DNA of 64,000 nt. It comes from Pseudogymnoascus destructans (taxonomy: Eukaryota > Ascomycota > Leotiomycetes > Thelebolales > Thelebolaceae). The DNA lies in contig NW_020167528.1 of assembly GCF_001641265.1 (NCBI RefSeq), forward strand, positions 1,347,184 through 1,411,183, in the 5' to 3' direction. The notes under the pieces are model-generated. The model searched no databases. It was not told where the DNA came from and worked only from the letters and a program-made list of their open reading frames with translations. Every line of letters begins with the position of its first letter. Within the stretch, counting starts at the first letter, position 1. Shown piece after piece: positions 51,741 through 62,580 of this stretch. The position numbers were made by a program, and so were the translations under genes.

Positions 51741-52490
51741 TAGTCAACATGACCCTGAGTATGACTGGACTCGGGGTGCAAACAAAGTTCCTAGCAGACA
51801 CAGGAGCAAATGGCTACCTCGTCATTTAAGAGCCTTTCGCAATACGACTGTCGAAAGCGCTTCAGAGCCCCATACGGAAACTACCCTACTCTGTACCCAT
51901 ACGTGGATTTCAGCGCAAAATCCAAGGCCATGTATCAGAGTATATTCGGTTACACTTAACAGTTGTAGGATGCTGAATATATAACTGCCCCTTTGTACTC
52001 CTGGAGCTCGGAGCACAAGATGTGATAATTGGGAAGAAGCTTTTCAGCCGCTTCCGAATACTACTCGACTCTGCAAAGAGCCAGTTAGTATGGCCAAAGG
52101 AGTACCCGCCGACTCCTAGCTGGAGCAAGGAAATCACCTTGCCCTACCACTAACGCGAAACGTCCATTAAACATCCTGCATACCAGTCGGATGCGAATCG
52201 CCGGGATTTCGCAATCCACCGCGAAGACAGACGCCGCGCAGGCGGACGCTCGATGGAAATGAAAGTGATAATTTCCGACTACAAAGAGATCAACGATACG
52301 CCATCGAACCCACTATGAAACCAGGAGGTTTCTCCCCCACCGCAGAAAACCCTAGTACATAGGTTTACGCCCATGCATATCTGCGAAATCAGTGCAAATG
52401 CTTTCCACCACAAGATGATGCGAAGCGACTCCGAGTTTTTTCAGACTAGCATCTACAGTACTACACCACTGCTATTAACCGAATTCCAAT
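51741..52490 (+). pseudogene. Gypsy protease-region relic
   Basis: The frame reads MTLSMTGLGVQTKFLADTGA with the aspartic protease signature ADTGAN, followed by TAA, then KALQSPIRKLPYSVPIRGFQ, a TGA, YNCPFVLLELGAQDVIIGKK and KSQLVWPKEYPPTPSW. Further stops follow at about 52151 and 52318. This resembles the protease and linker of a gypsy element of another family, with RT onward missing. Confidence 0.75.
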
Positions 52491-52544
52491 TTGACGTGTA
52501 AATCACGTCACGTAACCGACCCCTCCTTGTACAACAACCATAAT

Positions 52545-53575
52545 TATGCCACCAACTCGGAGGGCTTTGGCTCCAATTGATGGGAATCGACAGCCTGGTG
52601 GCCAAAGTACCGTACAATATACAATTGCAGTTGACTCAATACGCACCGAAGGCAAAAGCCTACAGCATGGGGAAAGTCATATACAGAAGCAGAGCAACGC
52701 CTTATACTCCGCCATGTACGCCTAAACCCAAAGGATACATACCAAGAAGTAAAGGATGCTTGTAATGTTGCTTGCTCAACATCAACTATAAAGAGGATAC
52801 TACAAGAAGCAGGCATAGGCAATTGGCGTGCAAAGTGTCGCCCTTTCCTACTGCCAATACATGCAGCTAAACAGCTTGCATGGTGTTTAGCATGGAGGAA
52901 TTGGACAGCAGAGGATTGGGGTCAAGTTGTGTGGAGTGATGAGTGCTCTGTTGAGCGGGGGCGGGGTAACAGGAGCGAGTGGTGTTTCCGCACACCTGCT
53001 CAGAAGTGGCAGCGGGAGATGATCCAAACCTACAGTACAAAGAAGAACATGAAGATCATGGTTTGGGGGGCCTTTTTGGCAGAAGGCCAGAGCAATTTAT
53101 ACCTTATGGACCGTGACTTTGACTCAAAGAACTTTGGATATACTGCAAACTCATACCTTAAGGTTCTAGAAGCAGAACTCCTGCCTATTTTTGAGAGTCT
53201 TGACTCTAGCTACTCATTTATGCAAGATAATGCTCCTATCCATACTGCGGGTATGGTTACAGACTTTCTTGAGGAGCATATGATTACTACACTCTATGGG
53301 TGGCTGCCCTATTCACCCGACCTCAACCCAATTGAGCACATTTGGTGGCACTTGAAAATCCGGGTGTGTGAGATGTTCCCTGAAATTGCAAAGGATAAAT
53401 CAAACTCAGAACATGCAAGACAGCATCTAGAATCATGTTTGCAAGCAGCATGGGACACATTAGACAAGTCATTGTTTGATAAATTGTATAAGAGTATGCC
53501 GAGTAGAATTGAGGCGTGCATTCAAGCAGACGGGTGGCATACAAAATACTAGAATACTCATTTTTTATACTATAT
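52545..53575 (+). pseudogene. Tc1/mariner-type transposase, N-terminus damaged
   Basis: The longest open part, 52690-53552, encodes RLNPKDTYQEVKDACNVACS (helix-turn-helix remnant), WRNWTAEDWGQVVWSDECSV (first Asp), SYSFMQDNAPIHTAGMVTDF (second Asp) and LPYSPDLNPIEHIWWHLKIR (Glu). By my count 35 residues lie between the second Asp and the Glu, one more than the 34 of classic Tc1. The first 140 bp of the region are open only in shifted frames, so the N-terminus is broken. No clear TIR pair recognised; the right side is cut by gypsy-2. Confidence 0.85.
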
Positions 53576-53640
53576 ACTATACGAGCATATTTTGTATAGC
53601 TTTCAATTCTAATTACAATGGATCAATTTTTACATCTATC

Positions 53641-54292
53641 TGTTACCATATCAAGTGCGCCTTGCAGCTCGAGTGGGGGTTCAGGGGTGTGGGGAGCTTT
53701 CCGGGGTTGGAGCGAAGTTTTCAGTTGTGGAGTGAATTCTCAGAACTAGTCTCGCTAAAGAGAATTCACTCCACAACAACATAGCTGTATATAGATCGAG
53801 CCACTGCTCGAGTGCTCCTCTTCTCTTTCCTTTCTTCTCTAGATTGAGTTTAATTCATAATACCCAACTGGCGCCCTATGCCTTGTGTTACGACGGAACA
53901 AGAAGGCTGGCCAACTACAGGACAGGAAGGAGGGAGGTCGCATGAGACCGGCCCTGGTACCTGGAGGGGCAGCGGGGAATAGTAGTTCCGAAAGTATCAC
54001 GTGACGGACTCGCAGGATGATGAGGAGAATCCTAAGAGTCCAGGACTCCGAGGACTCGAGTGAGTTCCCAGGAGTCCACTAGGCACGACGCCACTATATA
54101 AGTAGATAGTATTTCCTTAGATAGGAGCTTCGTGCTCAACTCAATACAGTATTTGTTACATACTAGTAACGTGTTACTTGAAGCCTTTGTGTCTGATCCC
54201 CTGCCTCCTCTGATAAGTAAACCTTTACGCAAGAGAACCTCTGTGTCTTCTATTGTTTAGAAGTCAGCGTTACACCTTGGTGAACCGTGACA
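53641..54292 (+). repeat. gypsy-2 5' LTR, interrupted
   Basis: About 258 bp of LTR split at CTATGCCTTG by the solo gypsy-1-type LTR. The intact 3' LTR reads straight through this site. Confidence 0.93.
53886..54274 (+). mobile_element. Solo gypsy-1-type LTR (389 bp) with CCTTG duplication
   Basis: TGTTACGACGG...GCGTTACA, flanked by CCTTG at 53881-53885 and 54275-54279. It has one copy of the U3 unit that is doubled in gypsy-1, so it comes from a different subfamily or an earlier state. Confidence 0.96.
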
Positions 54293-54644
54293 TAAAACTC
54301 AATCTCTCTTATACCTCTTTTCCTGCTCTTTGAGCTGAACCCTCTTCTGAAATCGAAATCGAAATCCACTCTTTGAAAACCCCAGAACCAGAAACCTTAT
54401 CCTGAAGTGGATTCCAGGACGATCTCGAGGCAACCCCTCAAAGTTGGCTTTCGACAGTCAGCTCGACACATACACACCACCTTCGCAAGTCAGACCTTTC
54501 ACAACGCTCCCTCGACAAGGATATAAGTGTGAGGGAAGTGCGCTCCTCTCGAGTGGCTCCTACGGCCAACAACTGCACAATAGGGCCTTTGGCAATATGT
54601 GTCTGACTTGACGATATAAACCGAAATTGAAATAGCAACTCGCT

Positions 54645-54881
54645 ATGGCTTATACAGCTGAAGAAAAAGCTGCAATGGCAGCTCGAAATAATCCAGAACA
54701 AGACGCAGAAGCTGTATCGACCACCACATCAAGATCCAGCAAAAGAAATGCTCATGAAACTTGGGAAATGCTTCATATGCCGACAAAATGGACATCGAGC
54801 TCGAGACTGTCCCCAGAAGCTCAAAGCTCAAGTGAATGAGGTATCTACAGCTGAGTCTATCATCGATTCGGAAAACGAATA
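54645..54881 (+). pseudogene. gypsy-2 Gag remnant with zinc knuckle
   Basis: Starts MAYTAEEKAAMAARNNPEQD, shifts frame, then KEMLMKLGKCFICRQNGHRA with the CCHC knuckle CFICRQNGHRARDC and a stop after IIDSENE. The capsid part of gag is missing, so the copy cannot make particles by itself. Confidence 0.8.
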
Positions 54882-54929
54882 GCCTCTAGACAAGTCATCA
54901 CTAGAGGCAGTGCAGCCAGAATTGCAGCT

Positions 54930-56549
54930 TCTTCCTCGAGATCCAGTTTTGATCCGGACACCCCTTTCTTAGCTACTTGTAGAATAGGAAAATACAAAGC
55001 TATTGTCCATGCATTGATCGATACTGGTGCCACAGGTGGAAACTTTATTAATGCTGCTGATGCAGAAAGAATATGTGAAATTAAAGGGATAGCCCCAGTC
55101 GAACTTGTGAAGCCAAAACAAGTTGAAGGATTCAATGGAGAGGCTGCCCCTGCTATCACACATGCTATATATCCTCGACTACAAGTGGGAGAGCATGTGG
55201 AAAGCCTATGTCCATTATTCATCACTTCGCTGGGAAAACATTCCATCATTCTCGGGAAAGCTTGGATGAAGCAACATGGAGTTGTTCTCGACATGATCAA
55301 TGATCAAGTCCTCTTCACTGGAGATTATTGCAACCATTCTATACCAGATCGAGCCCTAGAAACAGAGCCTATATCTAAAAGCGAAAGACAAAGGCCAAAG
55401 AAGAAAGCCAAAGAAATGCCTCCTCCGGAACCTGCTCTGAAAGTGGAAAAACCAAAACCTTGCACCATAGCAATGATTGGCGCAGCACCATTTCGAATGC
55501 TCATGAAGACAAAAAGGAGCTCAAGTCTTTGCTATATCAATGAAGGACATAATCGAGCACAAGAACAAGACCAAAACTGAAGAAATTGACTCTCGACTGA
55601 TCCTTCCGAAGGAATTTCATGAATTTTTGGATGTTTTTTCAAAATGGCAGCAGACAAGCTACCTCCCCATCGACCTTCAGACCATCATATTGAACTCGAA
55701 GGTGATGCAAAGCTGGGATATGCACCACTCTGGAATATGTCAAAGGAAGAACTTGATTTGGTCGAAGAATATGTCTTCGAGCACTTGCCAAAAGGGTTCA
55801 TTGAAGCAAGCAAAGCCCCATACTCTTCACCCATTATGTTTGTGAGAAAGCCAGGTGGTGGTCTTCGATTCTGTGTTGACTACAGGAAGCTAAATGCCAT
55901 AACGAAAAAGGATCGATATCCCATACCACTCATTGATGAAACGCTGGCCCAAGTCATAGGAGCAAAATATCTCACCAAACTGGACATTCGACATGCCTTC
56001 AATCGAATTCGAATGCAGACAGAAGAAGATGAAGACCTCACTACATTCAGAACTCGATTTGGATCCTACAAATACAAGGTCATGCCCTTCGGACTCACAA
56101 ATGGTCCAGCAACATTCCAGAGGTACATGAATGAAACCCTCATGGATTACCTCAACCAATTCGTCACCGCATACATGGATGACATTCTTATCTACAGTAC
56201 TACTCGAGCGGAGCATACAGAGCACATAAGGAAAGTCCTACAGAAGCTTCGAGAAGCTGGACTGCAAGCAGATATCTCAAAATGTGAGTTTTTCGTCCAA
56301 GAAACCAAATTCCTAGGACTCATCGTGGGAGTCAATGGCATTCGCATGGACCCTGCAAAGGTTTCTACTATATTGGAATGGCGAACTCCAAAATCGCTCA
56401 GGGATATACAAGCTTTCATTGGATTCTGCAATTTCTATCGAAGGTTCATCCGAAATTACTCCAGCATCATGAGGCCATTGGTGAACCTTACCAGAAGGAT
56501 CAGATATTCGAATGGACTCATGAATGCCAAACTGCATTCGAGCTGTTGA
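54930..56549 (+). pseudogene. gypsy-2 protease and reverse transcriptase, frameshifted
   Basis: The protease frame (to 55580) has ALIDTGATGGNFINAADAER and KHSIILGKAWMKQHGVV. After a shift near 55530 the RT frame (55644-56549) has [58 protein letters not shown] and the catalytic YMDDILIYS. It breaks again at LTRRIRYS near 56500. Confidence 0.9.
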
Positions 56550-57030
56550 AACAAACAGTCACAGAAGCTCCTGTCTTGAGGCATTTCGATAGAAACAAGA
56601 CAGCCTATGTCGAAGCAGATTCCTCAACTTCATCTCATCAGGAGTTTGTCACAAAAAGATGATCAAGGGGTTCTACATCCAGTTGCATACTTCTCGAAAA
56701 AGCTAGCACCTGCAGAATGCAATTACGAGATATATGACAAGGAATTGCTTGCAATCATCAGATGTTTCGAAGCATGGAGACCAGAACTTGAAGGGACAGA
56801 TTTTCCAGTCCAAGTCTTGTCTGATCACAAAAGCTTGGAATACTTCATGTCCACCAAGAAGCTGACAGAAGATAAGCTCGATGGGCTGAATTCCTCTCTC
56901 GATACAACTTCCAGATCATCTATAGGCCTGGGAAGCAAAATGGAAAAGCAGATGCTTTGACTCGAAGGCCTGGTGACAGACCAGAAGGCAATGATGAGGA
57001 TGATCGACAAAGCAACAGCTTCAGGTGTTG
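56510..57030 (+). pseudogene. gypsy-2 RNase H, multiple frameshifts
   Basis: Frames alternate: [20 protein letters not shown], then [20 protein letters not shown] and [20 protein letters not shown], then a shift before the RWAE-like end. At least three shifts lie between 56500 and 57030. Confidence 0.85.
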
Positions 57031-57223
57031 CTACCACCTTCGAGGCTACATCCAGACATTCAGAAACTCAAAGAACAAGGCCAAACAGCTCAGCTAGCTC
57101 CAGTGGAAACTCATATCAGAGAAATGACAATTCTTGAGAAAATCCAAAAGTCTCAACTGGAGAAAATTCTGCAAGTACACTACAGAAGCTTGAGAATGGT
57201 GATCGAACAGCAAAGAGGTTGCA

Positions 57224-58585
57224 TTGGCTTATTGCGAACTCAAAAACGGCATGCTAGAATATCAAAATCGAGTTTGGGTGCCAGAAACCATTCAGGTGGA
57301 CTTGTTGAGAGAAGTTCATGAACAACCTTCTATGGGACATCCAGGAGCTGGAAAGATGCTGCGAGTCATGAAACAGCACTATTACTGGCCAAACATGGAC
57401 AAAACAATAATTCGATATATCAAAAACTGCCATAGTTGTCGAAGATCGAAACCATCTCGAGATTCCTACAATGGACTTCTACAACCAATCCCTATTGACA
57501 GTCGACCATGGATGGATATATCAATGGATTTCGTGACAGGATTACCACTCTGTGAAGGGAACAATGCTATCTTGGTTGTTGCATGCAGGTTGACGAAAGA
57601 AAGACATTTCATTCCGTGTTTCGCTGGGCAAGAAGGGACTACTGCAGAAGCTACAGCACAGCTCTTACTTCGACATGTATGGAAGCACCATGGTCTACCA
57701 AACTCGATAATATCAGACAGAGGTCCTCAGTTCATTGCAGAAGTCTGGAGTTTGCTCTGCAAAGTTTGGAAAATTTCAGCCAAACTTTCAACTGCCTTCC
57801 ACCCAGAAACAGATGGACAGACTGAGCGATTCAATGCAGAGCTCGAACGCTACTTGCGAGCTCATGTGAACTATCTTCGAGACAATTGGGTTTCATACTT
57901 GTGCATGGCGGAGTTTGCTGCCAACAGTTTGCCATCAGATGCAACCAAGACAAGTGCATTTTTTGCGAACAAGGGCTATAAACCAAGAATGAGCTTTGAT
58001 ACAGAGCAGCAAGCATATCACGAAGCCAAACAAGAGCACAAGAACATAGCTCAGACCATGGCAAAGGTTTGGGAGTTTCTGCAGGATGAAATCACGCTCT
58101 CGCAAGCAAAAATGGAACATTTCGCGAACAAGAAAAGGAAACCTGCACCACGCTATCAAGTGGGAGACAGAGTATGGCTTTCAACTCGAAATATAAAGAC
58201 ACAGAGGCCATCAAAGAAGCTAGACCACAAGCAAGTGGGACCTTTTGAAATTCTAGAGCGAATTGGGCAAGTTGCATATCGGCTCAAACTTCCAAACAGC
58301 ATAAAGATTCATCCAGTATTTCATGCCAATCTATTAAGACTTGACTCGAATGATGCAATCGAAGGGCAGCAACAGGAGCCAGAGCCTCCAGTCATTGTCA
58401 ATGGCGAAGAGGAGTGGGAAGTGGACGAAATCCTCGACTCAAAAGTTATTCGAAAGAAGCTTTTCTACAAGGCAGCTTGGAAGAACTATCCACCGGATAA
58501 GACATGGTATACTGCAGAGAGCTTTGAAAATTCTCCAGAAGTTACCCAAGCATATCACAGAAAATACCCTCAGAAACCAAAATGA
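57224..58585 (+). CDS. gypsy-2 integrase with chromodomain, open 453 codons
   Basis: An uninterrupted end of pol: LLREVHEQPSMGHPGAGKML and YIKNCHSCRRSKPSR (HHCC zinc finger), WMDISMDFVTGLP and NSIISDRGPQFIAEVWSLLC, HPETDGQTERFNAELERYL (catalytic core), GPFEILERIGQVAYRLKLPN (C-terminal domain) and a chromodomain (EWEVDEILDSKVIRKKLFYK, then WKNYPPDKTWYTAESF). It lacks its own natural start and belongs to the broken Pol. The chromodomain targets integration to heterochromatin in this clade. Confidence 0.9.
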   Translation: MAYCELKNGMLEYQNRVWVPETIQVDLLREVHEQPSMGHPGAGKMLRVMKQHYYWPNMDKTIIRYIKNCHSCRRSKPSRDSYNGLLQPIPIDSRPWMDISMDFVTGLPLCEGNNAILVVACRLTKERHFIPCFAGQEGTTAEATAQLLLRHVWKHHGLPNSIISDRGPQFIAEVWSLLCKVWKISAKLSTAFHPETDGQTERFNAELERYLRAHVNYLRDNWVSYLCMAEFAANSLPSDATKTSAFFANKGYKPRMSFDTEQQAYHEAKQEHKNIAQTMAKVWEFLQDEITLSQAKMEHFANKKRKPAPRYQVGDRVWLSTRNIKTQRPSKKLDHKQVGPFEILERIGQVAYRLKLPNSIKIHPVFHANLLRLDSNDAIEGQQQEPEPPVIVNGEEEWEVDEILDSKVIRKKLFYKAAWKNYPPDKTWYTAESFENSPEVTQAYHRKYPQKPK

Positions 58586-58660
58586 GAGCTGGAGACAATG
58601 TTTTTTTTTTTAAAATGGGATTTCTTGATCAGGAGATCAACTCTGGAGTGGGGGGGGTAG

Positions 58661-58912
58661 TGTTATGATATCAAGTGCGCCTTGCAGCTCGAGTGGGGGT
58701 TCAGGGGTGTGGGGAGCTTTCCGGGGTTGGAGCGAAGTTTTCAGTTGTGGAGTGAATTCTCAGAACTGGTCTCGCTAAAGAGAATTCACTCCACAATAGC
58801 TGTATATAGATCGAGCCACTGCTCGAGTGCTCCTCTTCTCTTTCCTTCTTCTCTAGATTGAGTTTAATTCATAATACCCAACTGGCGCCCTATGCCTTGG
58901 TGAACCGTGACA
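58661..58912 (+). repeat. gypsy-2 3' LTR (252 bp), pre-insertion allele of the solo LTR site
   Basis: Same LTR as 53641-54292 without the insert. The intact CTATGCCTTGGTGAACC shows the empty target site. Confidence 0.95.
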
Positions 58913-59304
58913 TTTATAGTCGTATTTTCGTCCGAACTTCGTTTTAATCTCCGTACGACACGTGATAAAGTTCGAGGTCCAATTCTTACCTACAGGTGAC
59001 GCGTCGCGTTCAGCGAGGAGTAGGTCCTCCATGTACAGCAGCTGGCCGAGGTGGGAATCCACGCGAATCAAGGTCGAGAATGTATCGTACAATAGCTTCC
59101 TCTTCTTGAGAAGTAAGCCTTTGAGTATTTGAGGGTGTGTTGCATCGGGGAGCTTTCCTTTTATCCTATCACGAAGGGTTTGAGGAGGTATATCGTATGC
59201 TATTGCAGCAGCTCGTACGCTTCGAAATTGATATAATTTAATTGCTTGTATAGCTAAAAGAATCCTACCTTCTTGATTAGAAGAATAAGCTTGTGTTGGA
59301 GACA
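58913..59304 (-). pseudogene. pogo-F N-terminal fragment
   Basis: The minus-strand frame starts MSPTQAYSSNQEGRILLAIQ with the helix-turn-helix part (AAAIAYDIPPQTLRDRIKGK), a frame slip near 59110, then AERDASPVGKNWTSNFITCR and GRKYDYK, where gypsy-2 cuts it. A TIR-like TGCACGGTTTGATTGGGAAA lies outside near 59370. Confidence 0.75.
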
Positions 59305-60199
59305 TATTAGTTGTATGGAAGGAAGATGCGTTTTGGTGGTTATTTTGCACGGTTCGACCAGGTGCACGGTTTGATTGGGAAATACGTTACATCTGCAATC
59401 AACATTTTAATTACCGGCCCTTTGTCAATGGTAGCGATGAGAAAATGGCGGTGAGAAAGCAGATCGGCGAAGGCGCGACAACTGTCATGTTGCCGCTCGG
59501 CTTAATAGAGTAGCCAACCGAAAGCAAGGGCCGTGTATAACCTATATAACCCTTTCTATTCATCTCCGAAAAGGAAATTCCGTTCATCCAGGGTAGTGTG
59601 ATCCTGGTCTCACGGTCTTCCATTCGTCTCTCCGTGACGGTGGACTCTGTGATTTCTGACTATGGACGGATCAAAAAATTAGAAGTCGTCGGCGCAAGCG
59701 TATATTTTGCTGCGTAGTCTCATAATTATACTTCTGCTACACACATACCACATTTAATTTTTGGCCTGCAAGGCGTCTAAATCGTGAATGTTTGAAATTC
59801 TCATTTTGACAGCCGAATCCAGGGCTTCACCATGCACATAAGAGCATTAAATAATATAATACAACCTAAATACAAACGTTAAATCATCATTTTATTTAGT
59901 AAAGATTGAGTAGCATGTATTATATAGCCATAATGGACGGCTAATCCTAAGTATGTAATTTAACAGACGCGATCGCATACACCTAACCGTTATTAATATT
60001 ACACGACCTACACGTAGAAATAACGTCCGTTAATGATGTGTAAATATATTATAAGCCTTATATAGTAGTTTGCATGTCTAATTCCATAGTATCTGTGGTT
60101 AAAGTGCCCTATTTACTTAATTTATGAATCTCGTATAACCTGGTTGTACACCGTCGATCACTTTCACCCACTACCTTTTGACTTTAACACGTGTTTTCT
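59305..60199. other. AT-rich spacer between pogo relics
   Basis: Contains the presumed pogo-F terminus (about 59345-59390) and long AT-rich sequence without a supported gene. Confidence 0.4.
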
Positions 60200-60995
60200 C
60201 CACAACCACAAATGGAATTTCAAACCCAAGAAGCTCGAGTCCTTCTAGCTATCAAAGCTATTCGTTTATCAAAAAAATCTTAGTCGTCGCTCTGCTGCTA
60301 AAATCTACAAAGTCCCGTATGCGACACTATCTAATAGAATCGCCAGCCGAATACCTCACGCTAAAACCAAAGCTAATTGTCATAAATTAACTGAACTAGA
60401 AGAGGAAGTGATTGGTCAGAACATATTATATATGGATGCTAGAGGGTTTTCACCTTAGCCACCTAGTGTAGAAGATATGGAAAATTATATACTTAATTTG
60501 TAGGGGGAAACATGTTAGGACACAATAGGCATATCAGTTTATGTAACGTTGCCTAGAGCTAAAGACGCATTTTAATCACGTTTATGACTTCTAAAGAGCC
60601 TTGTACGAAGATTCTAAGCTTATTAGGGCGTCGTGTCAACTTATGTAGAATATGAAGTTGAAATATAGCATCTAAGACTACGATTTCTACAACTTCGACA
60701 AGACAGGCTTCTAAATAGGCGTGATTAGCTCTGCTTTAGTTGTTACACACGCTAATTAATGTGGTAGAGGCAAGGCAGTCTAGCCTAGCAATCTGGAATA
60801 GGTTATAGTAATTTGTTACCTTGCAAGTTAGTACACTAAAGGCAGCCTTCCTAACAATTAGATTAAGGCTACTAGCAATAGATAGACTAACAATAAGACA
60901 GGTCTAAAATGGCTATAGCACTTTGATACACATACTTGTGGCTCTGCAAAAGGGCCATATTAGATGCTAGTACTAGATGGGCATGTCCCAACTAA
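60200..60995 (+). pseudogene. pogo-G, heavily decayed transposase
   Basis: Pieces in shifting frames include MEFQTQEARVLLAIKAIRLS, SRRSAAKIYKVPYATLSNRI (helix-turn-helix), LTELEEEVIGQNILYMDARG, YDFYNFDKTGFQIGVISSAL (first catalytic position, where relatives read DET) and MLVLDGHVPTNFTT (second Asp). Many stops and shifts. Order agrees with the pogo-C/D family. It ends where the DUF3435-type relic begins. Confidence 0.8.
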
Positions 60996-60999
60996 CTTT

Positions 61000-62440
61000 A
61001 CGACTGTAGCACGACTTTCCTCTTTCATGAAGAAGCTCTTCCCATACTCTGCCCTATCAGCCATGTCTTGGCGGTCGAAGGCTCATTGCACGCAGAGCCT
61101 TTGTTTACAAGTAATCTGCAGCACCCTACGAAAGCCGTATTGATTCACTGGAAGCCAGAGATGCTTAAAAGGCCTATATTTCATCAGGCGATGCGCTCGT
61201 GCGATTTGTTCCGTACGTCGGAGTGGAAGGCTCTACGCTACTCAACCTACGCTTACTACCTTGATCGTCTCGGCTGAAACGCTGTTGACAGTAAACTTGT
61301 CATGGACCATAGCTTGCTTTAATTGAAGATTGCATAGGGGCCACAACGACAGCAGTTCGCAACCAGATACTAAGACACAATCCCCAGACTGGCATCTTTT
61401 GCGGATCATACAACAATGAGAAAGTCAGGTTTATCGTTCAAGATGCAGTGCTAGACCAGCCTACTGATTCCGGGCCTTTATGCACATGAGTCTCACTTGT
61501 GATCTGGCGGTAGGTCATCGCGAACGCCAGATGACGTTCGCGATGACCTACCACCCAATCCAGAGCTGGTGCAGCTGAAGCTTGAGCAGCAAGAGCTTCG
61601 CTTGGAGCTGAAGCGTTTGTATGCACATGCATTTGTTCAGGGTTCAATTGGCACGGAAGCTGGTAAAGAATATCATCAATTAAATCGACAGATTGCTACA
61701 GTAACCAAGACGTTTGAGCAAGAGCTCAAGAGGGAGTACTGCCGAGACTACTTCTACCGTATCCACAACGAAGAACTTGAGAGGATCATTAAGAAGGTCA
61801 AGGTCGTGACACCGACTTATGTTGAGCCTGTCGTCAAGCACCAGCTGCTGGAATGGACCCAGCTTCAAGATATCATGTGCGACCTTTCTAAGGATCTGAA
61901 TGCATGTGGTATCGTCATACGACAGATTCATGCCATTGACACAATGGTCGCACTATCTTGTCGCCAAGAAGTCCAGTTTCATAAGTCACAGCCGAGCAAA
62001 TCATCCTCGGGGTCCCCTCTTGGAGGGTCCCCCGAGGTGAAGGAAGAATCACCTGTGCCTGAAAAATTTCCTGTGAAGTGCAAGAAAACTCGGTGCATAT
62101 TCTGCGACATTTGGAAAAGAATACTCAGGGACATTTGAATGCAGGGATCCAGTTTGCAAGGCCGAAGGGCTACTTCTTCGCAACATTATCCTTTTCAAGA
62201 ATCACGTGGAGATGGTGCATAAAAGCACTCTATCAGATCCCTATGGAAATTTTTGTGTACCGCCATCCGCGATGATAGCATTGCAGTGCTAGTTCAAGCT
62301 GTCCATGTTCGAAACTGGTCCTTCCCGAGCGAAACTCTAAACCCGGACTTTGAGATTCCGCAGGAAGAGTTGCTTCTGGTACAACAAGCGTTTCGAGCAG
62401 CTTGAATGGAAGGAATGGATAGAAGCATAATGAACGATGT
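61000..62440 (+). pseudogene. DUF3435/FluG-domain-type gene relic
   Basis: Fragments in successive frames: PTKAVLIHWKPEMLKRPIFH and RTSEWKALRYSTYAYYLDRL (about 61130-61275), NAVDSKLVM after a TGA, then a 189-codon open part (61569-62138) with LEQQELRLELKRLYAHAFVQ, YCRDYFYRIHNEELERI and DLSKDLNACGIVIRQIHAID, then a C2H2-finger-like ECRDPVC...FKNHVEMVHK in a shifted frame. This order and these phrases fit fungal DUF3435 (FluG-like, C2H2-tailed) proteins, a family related to the tyrosine recombinases that move Starship elements. Only the C-terminal half is recognisable, so the recombinase active site cannot be judged. Clearly a pseudogene. Confidence 0.7.
61509..61552. repeat. Perfect 18-bp hairpin with 8-nt loop
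   Basis: GGTAGGTCATCGCGAACG (61509-61526), loop of 8, exact complement 61535-61552, inside the DUF3435 relic. Confidence 0.95.
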
Positions 62441-62580
62441 CAAACATGGCGATCGAAAGCCATTCATGGCCCTGCTCTTCACCCGTCTACCAAATATTCG
62501 CACCATGTCAGCACACTTGCCTCACTACGATGCTTTTCTGGGCTCAGTACTCAAAGGAGCTTTGGCGAATCAGACCGAAA
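62441..62580. other. Short stretch between DUF3435 relic and LTR-X
   Basis: No feature recognised. Confidence 0.35.

Larger units (their letters stand above)
53641..58912 (+). mobile_element. gypsy-2: gag-deleted chromovirus
   Basis: The 5' LTR (53641-54292, split by a solo LTR) and 3' LTR (58661-58912, 252 bp) start TGTTA(C/T)(C/G)ATATCAAGTG and end GTGAACCGTGACA; without the insert they are nearly identical. A purine tract (CTGGAGTGGGGGGGGTAG) precedes the 3' LTR. Protease, RT, RNase H, integrase and chromodomain are present, but gag is reduced to some 240 bp. Flanks differ (CTATC left, TTTAT right): mariner on the left and pogo-F on the right, so there is no target duplication. Confidence 0.92.
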
